NCBI RefSeq assembly: GCF_051020975.1
Contig: NW_027478159.1
Coordinates: 16,322,501 to 16,386,500 of the forward strand
Source of the DNA: Osmia lignaria lignaria
Lineage: Eukaryota; Arthropoda; Insecta; Hymenoptera; Megachilidae
Direction of reading: 5' to 3'
Length of the DNA: 64,000 nt
Within the stretch, counting starts at the first letter, position 1, and the number at the start of each line of letters is the position of its first letter. This document shows positions 12,184 through 24,981 of this stretch, in pieces. The notes under the pieces are model-generated. The model was given only the letters and a program-made list of their open reading frames with translations, did no database searches and was not told where the DNA came from. Both the position numbers and the translations under genes were made by a program.

Positions 12184-12216
12184 CTAAGCTGGAAGTGGCA
12201 TTTGCAGCTCGCAATA

Positions 12217-12244
12217 GTGCAGAGTTATCTCAAAGAAAGGGGCC
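12217..12244 (+). repeat. Internal direct repeat, right arm
   Basis: GTGCAGAGTTATCTCAAAGA continuing to GGGGCC is the second arm of the internal repeat. Both arms are followed by CGG (left after TGA, right after A). This arm is the better conserved of the two across the array. Confidence 0.8.
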
Positions 12245-12746
12245 ACGGTGTTTCTGTATCTCTATTATGTTGGTGCGGCTTCGGAACTTTTAAATATCTT
12301 GATATATCTCGAGAACTACGCATCTGATCAAAAAATATCATAGATCATAAAAAGTAGGAAACTTAATTCTCTACAAAAAAGGTCTCTCAACATTTTGCCA
12401 TAGCTCGCTTCGTTTCCAAGATACTTGCAGATTTATCTCAAGGGAAGGGGCCTGACGGACATATTTCGAGATATTTCTTCTTCTTGTTGTTCTTCTTCTG
12501 CACAGCTAAACTGGAAGTGGCATTTCCAGCTCGCAGTAGTGCCGAGTTATCTCAAAGAAAGGGGCCACGGTGTTTCTGTATCTCTATTATGTTGGTGCGG
12601 CTTCGGAACTTTTAAATATCTTGATATATCTCGAGAACTACGCATCTGATCAAAAAATATCATAGAACATAAAAAGTAGAAAACTTAATTCTCTACAAAA
12701 AAGGTCTCTCAACATTTTGCCATACCTCGCTTCGTTTCCGAGATAT

Positions 12747-13068
12747 ATGCAGATATATCTCAATTGAAGGGGCCTGACGGACATATTTCGAGATATTTCT
12801 TCTTCTTGTTGTTCTTCTTCTGCACAGCTAAGCTGGAAGTGGCATTTGCAGCTCGCAATAGTGCAGAGTTATCTCAAAGAAAGGGGCCACGGTGTTTCTG
12901 TATCTCTATTATGTTGGTGCGGCTTCGGAACTTTTAAATATCTTGATATATCTCGAGAACTACGCATCTGATCAAATAATATCATAGAACATAAAAAGTA
13001 GGAAACTTAATTCTCCACAAATAAGGTCTCTTAACATTTTGCCATAGCTCGCTTCGTTTCCGAGATAT
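12747..13068. repeat. Monomer with altered junction and left arm
   Basis: Starts GAGATATATGCAG rather than GAGATATTTGCAG and has ATCTCAATTGAAGGGG in place of ATCTCAAGGGAAGGGG. The tail carries CTGATCAAATAATATC and TTCTCCACAAATAAGG, variants shared with several domain II monomers (15645, 16289), so it is a forerunner of that domain. Confidence 0.7.
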
Positions 13069-13253
13069 TTGCAGATTTATCTCAAGGGAAGGGGCCTGAC
13101 GGACATATTTCGAGATATTTCTTCTTCTTGTTGTTCTTCTTCTGCACAGCTAAGCTGGACGTGGCATTTACAGCTCGCAATAGTGCAGAGTTATCTCAAA
13201 GAAAGGGGCCACGGTGTTTCTGTATCTCTATTATGTTGGTGCGGCTTCGGAAC

Positions 13254-14935
13254 TTTTAAATATCTCGATATATCTCGAAAACTACGCTTCTGATCAAAAA
13301 ATATCATAGAACGTAAATTGTGGGAAACATAATTCTCTACAAAAAAGGTCTCTTAACATTTTGCGATAGCTCGCTTCGTTTCCGAGATATTTGCAGATTT
13401 ATCTCAAGGGAAGGGGTCTGACGGACATATTTCGAGATATTTCTTCTTCTTGTTGTTCTTCTTCTGCACAGCTAAGCTGGAAGTGGCATTTGCAGCTCGC
13501 AATAGTGCAGAGTTATCTCAAAGAAAGGGGCCACGGTGTTTCTGTATCTCTATTATGTTGGTGCGGCTTCGGAACTTTTAAATATCTTGATATATCTCGA
13601 GAACTACGCATCCGATCAAAAAATATCATAGAACATAGAAAGTAGGAAACTTAATTCTCTACAAAAAAGGTCTCTTAACATTTTGCCATAGCTCGCTTCG
13701 TTTCCGAGATATTTGCAGATTTATCTCGAGGGAAGGGGCCTGACGGACATATTTCGAGATATTTCTTCTTCTTGTTGTTCTTCTTCTGCACAGCTAAGCT
13801 GGACGTGGCATTTACAGCTCGCAATAGTGCAGAGTTATCTCAAAGAAAGGGGCCACGGTGTTTCTGTATCTCTATTATGTTGGTGCGGGTTCGGAACTTT
13901 TAAATATCTTGATATATCTCGAGAACTACGCATCTGATCAAAAAATATCATGGAACATAAAAAGTAGGAAACTTAATTCTCTACAAATAAGGTCTCTTAA
14001 CATTTTGCCATAGCTCGCTTCGTTTCCGAGATATTTGCAGATTTATCTCAAGGGAAGGGGCCTGACGGACATTTTTCGAGATATTTCTTCTTCTTGTTGT
14101 TCTTCTTCTGCACAGCTAAGCTGGAAGTGGCATTTGCAGCTCGCAATAGTGCAGAGTTATCTGAAAGAAAGGGGCCACGGTGTTTCTGTATCTCTATTAT
14201 GTTGGTGCGGCTTCGGAACTTTTAAATATCTTGATATATCTCGAGAACTACGCATCTGATCAAATAATATCATAGAACATAAAAAGTAGGAAACTTAATT
14301 CTCTACAAATAAGGTCTCTTAACATTTTGCCATAGCTCGCTTCGTTTCCGAGATATTTGCAGATTTATCTCAAGGGAAGGGGCCTGACGGACATATTTCG
14401 AGATATTTCTTCTTCTTGTTGGTCTTCTTCTGCACAGCTAAGCTGGAAGTGGCATTTGCCGCTCGCAATGGTGCAGAGTTATCTCAAAGAAACGGGCCAC
14501 GGTGTTTCTGTATCTCTATTATGTTGGTGCGGCTTCGGATCTTTTAAATATCTCGATATATCTGGAAAACTACGCTTCTGATCAAAAAATATCATAGAAC
14601 CTAAATTGTGGGAAATATAATTCTCTACAAAAAAGGTCGCTTAACATTTTGCCGTAGCTCGCTTCGTTTCCGAGATATTTGCAGATTTATCTCAAGGGAA
14701 GGGGCCTGACGGACATATTTCCAGATATTTCTTCTTCTTGTTGTTCTTCTTCTGCACAGCTAAGCTGGAAGTGGCATTTGCAGCTCGCAATAGTGCAGAG
14801 TTATCTCAAAGAAAGGGGCCACCGTGTTTCTGTATCTCTATTATGTTGGTGCGGCTTCGGAACTTTTAAATATCTTGATATATCTCGAGAACTACGCATC
14901 CGATCAAAAAATATCATAGAACATAAAAAGTAGGA
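13254..14935. repeat. Domain II block, copy 1
   Basis: About five monomers matching 16796-18477. Diagnostic shared variants: GAACGTAAATTGTGGG, TTTTGCGATAG, GGGGTCTGACGG, GAACATAGAAAG, CATGGAACATAAA, GCCGCTCGCAATGG with GAAACGGGCC, and GAACCTAAATTGTGGGAAATAT. Private changes here include GTGCGGGTTCGG and GCCACCGTG. Confidence 0.8.
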
Positions 14936-15000
14936 AACTTAATTCTCTACAGAAAAGGTCTCTTAACATTTTGCCATAGCTCGCTTCGTTTCCGAGATAT

Positions 15001-15644
15001 TTGCAGATTTATCTCAAGGGAAGGGGCCTGACGGACATATTTCGAGATATTTCTTCTTCTTGTTGTTCTTCTTCTGCACAGCTAAGCTGGACGTGGCATT
15101 TACAGCTCGCAATAGTGCAGAGTTATCTCAAAGAAAGGGGCCACGGTGTTTCTGTATCTCTATTATGTTGGTGCGGCTTCGGAACTTTTAAATATCTTGA
15201 TATATCTCGAGAACTACGCATCTGATCAAAAAATATCATAGAACGTAAAAAGTAGGAAACTTAATTCTCTACAAATAAAGTCGCTTAACATTTTGCCATA
15301 GCCTGCTTCCTTTCCGAGATATTTGCAGATTTATCTCAAGGGAAGGGGCCTGACGGACATATTTCGAGATATTTCTTCTTCTTGTTGTTCTTCTTCTGCA
15401 CAGCTAAGCTGGACGTGGCATTTACAGCTCGCAATAGTGCAGAGTTATCTCAAAGAAAGGGGCCACGGTGTTTCTGTATCTCTATTATGTTGGTGCGGCT
15501 TCGGAACTTTTAAATATCTTGATATATCTCGAGAACTACGCATCTGATCAAAAAATATCATAGAACGTAAAAAGTAGGAAACTTAATTCTCTACAAATAA
15601 AGTCGCTTAACATTTTGCCATAGCTCGCTTCCTTTCCGAGATAT
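15001..15644. repeat. Single-monomer tandem duplication
   Basis: Monomers 15001 and 15323 are almost the same: both have GCTGGACGTGGCATTTACAG, GAACGTAAAAAG, ACAAATAAAGTCGC and CTTCCTTTCCGAG at the downstream junction. The first junction has a private GCCTGCTTCC. This is the smallest step (one unit) seen in the array. Confidence 0.75.
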
Positions 15645-16795
15645 TTGCAGATTTATCTCAAGGGAAGGGGCCTGACGGACATATTTCGAGATATTTCTTC
15701 TTCTTGTTGTTCTTCTTCTGCACAGCTAAGCTGGAAGTGGCATTTGCAGCTCGCAATAGTGCAGAGTTATCTCAAAGAAAGGGGCCACGGTGTTTCTGTA
15801 TCTCTATTATGTTGGTGCGGCTTCGGAACTTTTAAATATCTTGATATATCCCGAGAACTACGCATCTGATCAAATAATATCATAGAACATAAAAAGTAGG
15901 AAACTTAATTCTCCACAAATAAGGTCTCTTAACATTTTGCCATAGCTCGCTTCGTTTCCGAGATATTTGCAGATTTATCTCAAGGGAAGGGGCCTGACGG
16001 ACATATTTCGAGATATTTCTTCTTCTTGTTGGTCTTCTTCTGCACAGCTAAGCTGGAAGTGGCATTTGCAGCTCGCAATAGTGCAGAGTTATCTCAAAGA
16101 AAGGGGCCACGGTGTTTCTGTATCTCTATTATGTTGGTGCGGCTTCGGAACTTTTAAATATCTTGATATATCTCGAGAGCTACGCATCCGATCAAAAAAT
16201 ATCATACAACATAAAAAGTAGGAAACTTAATTCTCTACAAAAAAGGTCTCTTCACATTTTGCCATAGCTCGCTTCGTTTCCGAGATATTTGCAGATTTAT
16301 CTCGAGGGAAGGGGCCTGACGGACATATTTCGAGATATTTCTTCTTCTTGTTGTTCTTCTTCTGCACAGCTAAGCTGGACGTGGCATTTACAGCTCGCAA
16401 TAGTGCAGAGTTATCTCAAAGAAAGGGGCCACGGTGTTTCTGTATCTCTATTATGTTGGTGCGGCTTCGGAACTTTTAAATATCTTGATATATCTCGAGA
16501 ACTACGCATCTGATCAAATAATATCATACAACATAAAAAGTAGGAAACTTAATTCTCCACAAATAAGGTCTCTTAACATTTTGCCATAGCTCGCTTCGTT
16601 TCCGAGATATTTGCAGATTTATCTCACGGGAAGGGGCCTGACGGACATATTTCGAGATATTTCTTCTTCTTGTTGGTCTTCTTCTGCACAGCTAAGCTGG
16701 AAGTGGCATTTGCAGCTCGCAATAGTGCAGAGTTATCTCGAAGAAAGGGGCCACGGTGTTTCTGTATCTCTATTATGTTGGTGCGGCTTCGGATC

Positions 16796-18477
16796 TTTTA
16801 AATATCTCGATATATCTCGAAAACTACGCTTCTGATCAAAAAATATCATAGAACGTAAATTGTGGGAAACATAATTCTCTACAAAAAAGGTCTCTTAACA
16901 TTTTGCGATAGCTCGCTTCGTTTCCGAGATATTTGCAGATTTATCTCAAGGGAAGGGGTCTGACGGACATATTTCGAGATATTTCTTCTTCTTGTTGTTC
17001 TTCTTCTGCACAGCTAAGCTGGAAGTGGCATTTGCAGCTCGCAATAGTGCAGAGTTATCTCAAAGAAAGGGGCCACGGTGTTTCTGTATCTCTATTATGT
17101 TGGTGCGGCTTCGGAACTTTTAAATATCTTGATATATCTCGAGAACTACGCATCCGATCAAAAAATATCATAGAACATAGAAAGTAGGAAACTTAATTCT
17201 CTACAAAAAAGGTCTCTTAACATTTTGCCATAGCTCGCTTCGTTTCCGAGATATTTGCAGATTTATCTCGAGGGAAGGGGCCTGACGGACATATTTCGAG
17301 ATATTTCTTCTTCTTGTTGTTCTTCTTCTGCACAGCTAAGCTGGACGTGGCATTTACAGCTCGCAATAGTGCAGAGTTATCTCAAAGAAAGGGGCCACGG
17401 TGTTTCTGTATCTCTATTATGTTGGTGCGGCTTCGGAACTTTTAAATATCTTGATATATCTCGAGAACTACGCATCTGATCAAAAAATATCATGGAACAT
17501 AAAAAGTAGGAAACTTAATTCTCTACAAATAAGGTCTCTTAACATTTTGCCATAGCTCGCTTCGTTTCCGAGATATTTGCAGATTTATCTCAAGGGAAGG
17601 GGCCTGACGGACATTTTTCGAGATATTTCTTCTTCTTGTTGTTCTTCTTCTGCACAGCTAAGCTGGAAGTGGCATTTGCAGCTCGCAATAGTGCAGAGTT
17701 ATCTGAAAGAAAGGGGCCACGGTGTTTCTGTATCTCTATTATGTTGGTGCGGCTTCGGAACTTTTAAATATCTTGATATATCTCGAGAACTACGCATCTG
17801 ATCAAATAATATCATAGAACATAAAAAGTAGGAAACTTAATTCTCTACAAATAAGGTCTCTTAACATTTTGCCATAGCTCGCTTCGTTTCCGAGATATTT
17901 GCAGATTTATCTCAAGGGAAGGGGCCTGACGGACATATTTCGAGATATTTCTTCTTCTTGTTGGTCTTCTTCTGCACAGCTAAGCTGGAAGTGGCATTTG
18001 CCGCTCGCAATGGTGCAGAGTTATCTCAAAGAAACGGGCCACGGTGTTTCTGTATCTCTATTATGTTGGTGCGGCTTCGGATCTTTTAAATATCTCGATA
18101 TATCTGGAAAACTACGCTTCTGATCAAAAAATATCATAGAACCTAAATTGTGGGAAATATAATTCTCTACAAAAAAGGTCGCTTAACATTTTGCCGTAGC
18201 TCGCTTCGTTTCCGAGATATTTGCAGATTTATCTCAAGGGAAGGGGTCTGACGGACATATTTCCAGATATTTCTTCTTCTTGTTGTTCTTCTTCTGCACA
18301 GCTAAGCTGGAAGTGGCATTTGCAGCTCGCAATAGTGCAGAGTTATCTCAAAGAAAGGGGCCACGGTGTTTCTGTATCTCTATTATGTTGGTGCGGCTTC
18401 GGAACTTTTAAATATCTTGATATATCTCGAGAACTACGCATCCGATCAAAAAATATCATAGAACATAAAAAGTAGCA
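16796..18477. repeat. Domain II block, copy 2
   Basis: Partner of 13254-14935. The left limit is set by CGGATCTTTTA here against CGGAACTTTTA in copy 1, the right limit by AGTAGCAAACTT here. Only a handful of single-base differences are visible, so the duplication is recent relative to the rest of domain I/II. Confidence 0.8.
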
Positions 18478-18880
18478 AACTTAATTCTCTACAAAAAAGG
18501 TCTCTTAACATTTTGCCATAGCTCGCTTCGTTTCCGAGATATTTGCAGATTTATCTCGAGGGAAGGGGCCTGACGGACATATTTCGAGATATTTCTTCTT
18601 CTTGTTGTTCTTCTTCTGCACAGCTAAGCTGGAAGCGGCATTTGCGGCTCGCACTAGTGCAGAGTTATCTCAGAGAAAGGGGCCACGGTGTTTCTGTATC
18701 TCTATTATGTTGGTGCGGCTTCGGAACTTTTAGATATCTTGATATATCTCGAGAACTACGCATCTGATCAAAAAATATCATAGAACATAAAAAGTAGGAA
18801 ACTTAATTCTCTACAGAAAAGGTCTCTTAACATTTTGCCATAGCTCGCTTCGTTTCCGAGATATTTGCAGATTTATCTCG

Positions 18881-20052
18881 AGGGAAGGGGCCTGACGGAC
18901 ATATTTCGAGATATTTCTTCTTCTTGCTGTTCTTCTTCTGCACAGCTTAGCTGGAAGTGGCATTTGCAGCTCGCAATAGTGCAGAGTTATCTCAAAGAAA
19001 GGGGCCACGGTGTTTCTGTATCTCTATTATGTTGGTGCGGCTTCGGAACTTTTAAATATCTTGATATATCTCGAGAACTACGCGTCTGATCAAAAAATAT
19101 CATAGAACATAAAAAGTAGGATACTTAATTCTCTACAAAAACGGTCTCTTAACATTTTGCCATGGCTCGCTTCGTTTCCGAGATATTTGCAGATATATCT
19201 CAAGGGAAGGGGCCTGACGGACATATTTCGAGATATTTCTTCTTCTTGTTGTTCTTCTTCTGCACAGCTAAGCTGGAAGTGGCATTTGCGGCTCGCACTA
19301 GTGCACAGTTATCTCAAAGAAAGGGGCCACGGTGTTTCTGTATCTCTATTATGTTGGTGCGTCTTCGGAACTTTTAAATATCTTGATATATCTCGAGAAC
19401 TACGCTTCTGATCAAAAAATATCATAGAACGTAAATTGTAGGAAACATTATTCTCTACAAAAAAGGTCTCTTAACATTTTGCCATAGCTCGCTTCGTTTC
19501 CGAGATATTTGCAGATTCATCTCAAGGGAAGGGGTCTGACGGACATATTTCGAGATATTTCTTCTTCTTGTTGTTCTTCTTCTGCACAGCTAAGCTCGAA
19601 GTGGCATTTGCAGCTCGCAATAGTGCAGAGTTATCTCAAAGAAAGAGGCCACGGTGTTTCTGTACCTCTATTATGTTGGTGCAGCTTCGGAACTTTTAAA
19701 TATCTTGATATATCTCGAGAACTACGCATCTGATCAAAAAATATCATCGAACATAAAAAGTAGGAAACTTAATTCTCTACAAAAAAGGTCTCTTAACATT
19801 TTGCCATAGCTAGCTTCGTTTCCGAGATATTTGCAGATTTATCTCAAGGGAAGGGGCCTGACGGACATATTTCCAGATATTTCTTCTTCTTGTTGTTCTT
19901 CTTCTGCACAGCTAAGCTGGAAGTGGCATTTGCAGCTCGCAATAGTGCAGAGTTATCTCAAAGAAAGGGGCCACGGTGTTTCTGTATCTCTATTATGTTG
20001 GTGCGGCTTCGGAACTTTTAAATATCTTGATATATCTCGAGAACTACGCATC
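18881..20052. repeat. 1172-bp block, copy 1 (4-monomer step)
   Basis: Matches 20169-21340 at offset 1288 with no difference I could find. Shared marks are TTCTTGCTGTTC with CAGCTTAGCTGG, CGCGTCTGATC, AGTAGGATACTT, CAAAAACGGTCTC, GCCATGGCTCGC, GTGCGTCTTCGG, GAACGTAAATTG, AACATTATTC, AGCTCGAAGTGG, AAGAGGCC, GTACCTCT, GTGCAGCTTCGG and ATAGCTAGCTTC. Limits are first mismatches at 18880 and 20053. Confidence 0.85.
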
Positions 20053-23000
20053 TGATCAAAAAATATCATAGAACATGAAAAGTAGGAAACTTAATTCTCT
20101 ACAGAAAAGGTCTCTTAACATTTTGCCATAGCTCTCTTCGTTTCCGAGATATTTGCAGATATATCTCAAGGGAAGGGGCCTGACGGACATATTTCGAGAT
20201 ATTTCTTCTTCTTGCTGTTCTTCTTCTGCACAGCTTAGCTGGAAGTGGCATTTGCAGCTCGCAATAGTGCAGAGTTATCTCAAAGAAAGGGGCCACGGTG
20301 TTTCTGTATCTCTATTATGTTGGTGCGGCTTCGGAACTTTTAAATATCTTGATATATCTCGAGAACTACGCGTCTGATCAAAAAATATCATAGAACATAA
20401 AAAGTAGGATACTTAATTCTCTACAAAAACGGTCTCTTAACATTTTGCCATGGCTCGCTTCGTTTCCGAGATATTTGCAGATATATCTCAAGGGAAGGGG
20501 CCTGACGGACATATTTCGAGATATTTCTTCTTCTTGTTGTTCTTCTTCTGCACAGCTAAGCTGGAAGTGGCATTTGCGGCTCGCACTAGTGCACAGTTAT
20601 CTCAAAGAAAGGGGCCACGGTGTTTCTGTATCTCTATTATGTTGGTGCGTCTTCGGAACTTTTAAATATCTTGATATATCTCGAGAACTACGCTTCTGAT
20701 CAAAAAATATCATAGAACGTAAATTGTAGGAAACATTATTCTCTACAAAAAAGGTCTCTTAACATTTTGCCATAGCTCGCTTCGTTTCCGAGATATTTGC
20801 AGATTCATCTCAAGGGAAGGGGTCTGACGGACATATTTCGAGATATTTCTTCTTCTTGTTGTTCTTCTTCTGCACAGCTAAGCTCGAAGTGGCATTTGCA
20901 GCTCGCAATAGTGCAGAGTTATCTCAAAGAAAGAGGCCACGGTGTTTCTGTACCTCTATTATGTTGGTGCAGCTTCGGAACTTTTAAATATCTTGATATA
21001 TCTCGAGAACTACGCATCTGATCAAAAAATATCATCGAACATAAAAAGTAGGAAACTTAATTCTCTACAAAAAAGGTCTCTTAACATTTTGCCATAGCTA
21101 GCTTCGTTTCCGAGATATTTGCAGATTTATCTCAAGGGAAGGGGCCTGACGGACATATTTCCAGATATTTCTTCTTCTTGTTGTTCTTCTTCTGCACAGC
21201 TAAGCTGGAAGTGGCATTTGCAGCTCGCAATAGTGCAGAGTTATCTCAAAGAAAGGGGCCACGGTGTTTCTGTATCTCTATTATGTTGGTGCGGCTTCGG
21301 AACTTTTAAATATCTTGATATATCTCGAGAACTACGCATCCGATCAAAAAATATCATAAAACATAAAAAGTAGGAAACTTAATTCTCTACAAAAAAGGTC
21401 TCTTAACATTTTGCCATAGCTCGCTTCGTTTCCGAGATATTTGCAGATTTATCTCGAGGGAAGGGGCCTGACGGACATATTTCGAGATATTTCTTCTTCT
21501 TGTTGTTCTTCTTCTGCACAGCTAAGCTGGAAGTGGCATTTGCAGCTCGCAATAGTGCAGAGTTATCTCGAAGAAAGGGGCCACGGTGTTTCTGTATCTC
21601 TATTATGTTGGTGCGGCTTCGGAACTTTTAGATATCTTGATATATCTCGAGAACTACGCATCTGATCAAAAAATATCATAGAACATAAAAAGTAGGAAAC
21701 TTAATTCTCTACAAAAAAGGTCTCTTAACATTTTGCCATAGCTCGCTTCGTTTCCGAGATATTTGCAGATTTATCTCAAGGGAAGGGGCCTGACGGACAT
21801 ATTTCGAGATATTTCTTCTTCTTGTTGTTCTTCTTCCGCACAGCTAAGCTGGAAGTGGCATTTGCAGCTCGCAATAGTGCAGAGTTATCTCAAAGAAAGG
21901 GGCCACGGTGTTTCTGTATCTCTATTATGTTGGTGCGGCTTTGGAACTTTTAAATATCTCGATATATCTCGAGAACTACGCATCTGATCGAAAAATATCA
22001 TAGAACATAAAAAGTAGGAAACTTAATTCTCTACAAAAGAGGTCTCTTAACATTTTGCCATAGCTCGCTTCGTTTCCGAGATATTTGCAGATTTATCTCA
22101 AGGGAAGGGGCCTGACGGACATATTTCGAGATATTTCTTCTTTTTGTTGTTCTTCTTCTGCACAGCTAAGCTGGAAGTGGCATTTGCAGCTCGCAATAGT
22201 GCAGAGTTATCTCAAAGAAAGGGGCCACGGTGTTTCTGTATCTCTATTATGTTGGTGCGGCTTCGGATTTTTTAAATATCTTGATATATCTCGAGAACTA
22301 CGCATCCGATCAAAAAATATCATAGAGCATAAAAAGTAGGAAACTTAATTCTCTACAAAAAAGGTCTCTTAACATTTTGCCATAGCTCGCTTCGTTTCCG
22401 AGATATTTGCAGATTTATCTCGAGGGAAGGGGCCTGACGGACATATTTCGAGATATTTCTTCTTCTTGTTGTTCTTCTTCTGCACAGCTAAGCTGGAAGC
22501 GGCATTTGCGGCTCGCACTAGTGCAGGGTTATCTCAAAGAAAGGGTCCACGGTGTTTCTGTATCTCTATTATGTTGGTGCGGCTTCGGATCTTTTAAATA
22601 TCTCGATATATCTCGAAAACTACGCTTCTGATCAAAAAATATCATAGAACATAAATTGTAGGAAACATAATTCTCTACAAAAAAGGTCTCTTAACATTTT
22701 GCCATAGCTCGTTTCGTTTCCGAGATATTTGCAGATTTATCTCAAGGGAAGGGGCCTGACGGACATATTTCGAGATATTTCCTCTTCTTGTTGTTCTTCT
22801 TCTGCACAGCTAAACTGGAAGTGGCATTTCCAGCTCGCAATAGCGCAGAGTTATCTCAAAGAAAGGGGCCACGGTGTTTCTGTATCTCTATTATGTTGGT
22901 GCGGCTTCGGAACTTTTAAATATCTTGATATATCTCGAGAACTACGCATCTGATCAAAAAATATCATAGAACATAAAAGTAGGAAACTTAATTCTCTACA

Positions 23001-24796
23001 AATAAGGTCTCTTAACATTTTGCCATAGCTCGCTTCGTTTCCGAGATATTTGCAGATTTATCTCAAGGGAAGGGGCCTGACGGACATTTTTCGAGATATT
23101 TCTTCTTCTTGTTGTTCTTCTTCTGCACAGCTTAGCTGGAAGTGGCATTTGCAGCTCGCAATAGTGCAGAGTTATCTCAAAGAAAGGGGCCACGGTGTTT
23201 CTGTATCTCTATTATGTTGGTGCGGCTTCGGAACTTTTAAATATCTTGATATATCTCGAGAACTACGCGTCTGATCAAAAAATATCATAGAACATAAAAA
23301 GTAGGAAACTTAATTCTCTACAAAAAAGGTCTCTCAACATTTTGCCATAGCTCGCTTCGTTTCCGAGATATTTGCAGATTTATCTCAAGGGAAGGGGCCT
23401 GACGGACATATTTCGAGATATTTCTTCTTCTTGTTGTTCTTCTTCTGCACAGCTAAGCTGGAAGTGGCATTTGCGGCTCGCACTAGGGCAGAGTTATCTC
23501 AAAGAAAGGGGCCACGGTGTTTCTGTATCTCTATTATGTTGGTGCGTCTTCGGAACTTTTAAATATCTTGATATATCTCGAGAACTACGCTTCTGATCAA
23601 AAAATATCATAGAACGTAAATTGTAGGAAACATTATTCTCTACAAAAAAGGTCTCTTAACATTTTGCCATAGCTCGCTTCGTTTCCGAGATATTTGCAGA
23701 TTCATCTCAAGGGAAGGGGTCTGACGGACATATTTCGAGATATTTCTTCTTCTTGTTGTTCTTCTTCTGCACAGCTAAGCTCGAAGTGGCATTTGCAGCT
23801 CGCAATAGTGCAGAGTTATCTCAAAGAAAGAGGCCACGGTGTTTCTGTATCTCTATTATGTTGGTGCGGCTTCGGAACTTTTAAATATCTTGATATACCT
23901 CGAGAACTACGCATCTGATCAAAAAATATCATAGAACATAAAAAGTAGGAAACTTAATTCTCTACAAAAAAGGTCTCTCAACATTTTGCCATAGCTCGCT
24001 TCGTTTCCGAGATATTTGCAGATTTATCTCGAGGGAAGGGGCCTGACGGACATATTTCGAGATATTTCTTCTTCTTGTTGTTCTTCTTCTGCACAGCTAA
24101 GCTGGAAGTGGCATTTGCAGCTCGCAATAGTGCAGAGTTATCTCGAAGAAAGGGGCCACGGTGTTTCTGTATCTCTATTATGTTGGTGCGGCTTCGGAAC
24201 TTTAAAATATCTTTATATATCTCGAGAACTACGCATCTGATTAAAAAATATCATAGAACGTAAAAAGTAGGAAACTTAATTCTCTACAAATAAAGTCGCT
24301 TAACATTTTGCCATAGCTCGCTTCGTTTCCGAGATATTTGCAGATTTATCTCAAGGGAAGGGGTCTGACGGACATATTTCGAGATATTTCTTCTTCTTGT
24401 TGTTCTTCTTCTGCACAGCTAAGCTCGAAGTGGCATTTGCAGCTCGCAATAGTGCAGAGTTATCTCAAAGAAAGAGGCCACGGTGTTTCTGTACCTCTAT
24501 TATGTTGGTGCAGCTTCGGAACTTTTAAATATCTTGATATATCTCGAGAACTACGCATCTGATCAAAAAATATCATCGAACATAAAAAGTAGGAAACTTA
24601 ATTCTCTACAAAAAAGGTCTCTTAACATTTTGCCATAGCTAGCTTCGTTTCCGAGATATTTGCAGATTTATCTCAAGGGAAGGGGCCTGACGGACATATT
24701 TCCAGATATTTCTTCTTCTTGTTGTTCTTCTTCTGCACAGCTAAGCTGGAAGTGGCATTTGCAGCTCGCAATAGTGCAGAGTTATCTCAAAGAAAG
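19646..24796. repeat. 16-monomer tandem unit, copy A (5151 bp)
   Basis: Bases here and 5151 further on agree wherever I compared them. The unit holds 16 monomers, one of them 321 bp (22729, with ACATAAAAGTAGG). Counting from its first full monomer, starts are 19831, 20153, 20475, 20797, 21119, 21441, 21763, 22085, 22407, 22729, 23050, 23372, 23694, 24016 and 24338. Limits come from AAGAGGCC at 24797, which matches 19646 on the left, whereas the same place in the second copy (29948) reads AAGGGGCC. Confidence 0.85.
20169..21340. repeat. 1172-bp block, copy 2 (4-monomer step)
   Basis: Partner of 18881-20052. A third copy of most of it lies within the second 16-monomer unit (from about 25320). 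The right limit is CGCATCCGATC here against CGCATCTGATC in copy 1. Confidence 0.85.
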
Positions 24797-24981
24797 AGGC
24801 CACGGTGTTTCTGTACCTCTATTATGTTGGTGCAGCTTCGGAACTTTTAAATATCTTGATATATCTCGAGAACTACGCATCTGATCAAAAAATATCATCG
24901 AACATAAAAAGTAGGAAACTTAATTCTCTACAAAAAAGGTCTCTTAACATTTTGCCATAGCTAGCTTCGTTTCCGAGATAT
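24660..24981. repeat. Chimeric monomer at the 5151-bp duplication junction
   Basis: The left part matches monomer type 21119/29811 (CATATTTCCAGATATTTC and GCTAAGCTGGAAG). The right part matches type 19509/20797 (AAGAGGCC, GTACCTCT, GTGCAGCTTCGG, CATCGAACATAAA). The switch lies between 24748 and 24797. This is what an unequal exchange between two out-of-register copies would leave. Confidence 0.85.

Larger units (their letters stand above)
12103..12424. repeat. Representative class A monomer
   Basis: Class A is the majority form. In order it has: first arm of the internal direct repeat (12103-12130), CTGAC and a pyrimidine tract ending in CAG (12130-12183), GCAGCTCGCAATAGTGC, second arm of the direct repeat (12217-12244), a well-kept block TCTCTATTATGTTGGTGC, then TCTTGATATATCTCGAGAAC with the palindrome TCTCGAGA, TGATCA, three A-tracts, and the boundary GCTCGCTTCGTTTCC. 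This copy has a few private changes (AGATCATAAA, CCAAGATACTTG). Confidence 0.85.
1..13253. repeat. Domain I: mixed monomers, little higher-order structure
   Basis: About 41 monomers of mixed class A, B and hybrid type in no regular long period. Local echoes exist: a 4-monomer step (1288 bp) between about 5.3-6.1 kb and 6.6-7.4 kb, a 2-monomer step (644 bp) between 9542 and 10829, and isolated matches such as the tails of 8256 and 11152 (both GAATCTGATCAG then GAAGATAAAAAG). Four of the 321-bp units fall here. Three B-to-Q pairs lie near the left side (Q monomers 208, 3106 and 5037). The higher diversity suggests this part has been homogenised less recently than domains III-V; that is inference from eye comparison. 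Confidence 0.75.
13254..18540. repeat. Domain II: 11-monomer-spaced block
   Basis: Sixteen or so monomers rich in GCTGGACGTGGCATTTACAG, TCTCGAGGGAAGG, CGCATCCGATC and ACAAATAAGG variants. Its main structure is a 1.68 kb block present twice, 3542 bp (11 x 322) apart. Between the copies lie 15001-16795, including two nearly identical neighbours at 15001 and 15323. No Q-type or double-deletion monomers occur. Confidence 0.7.
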
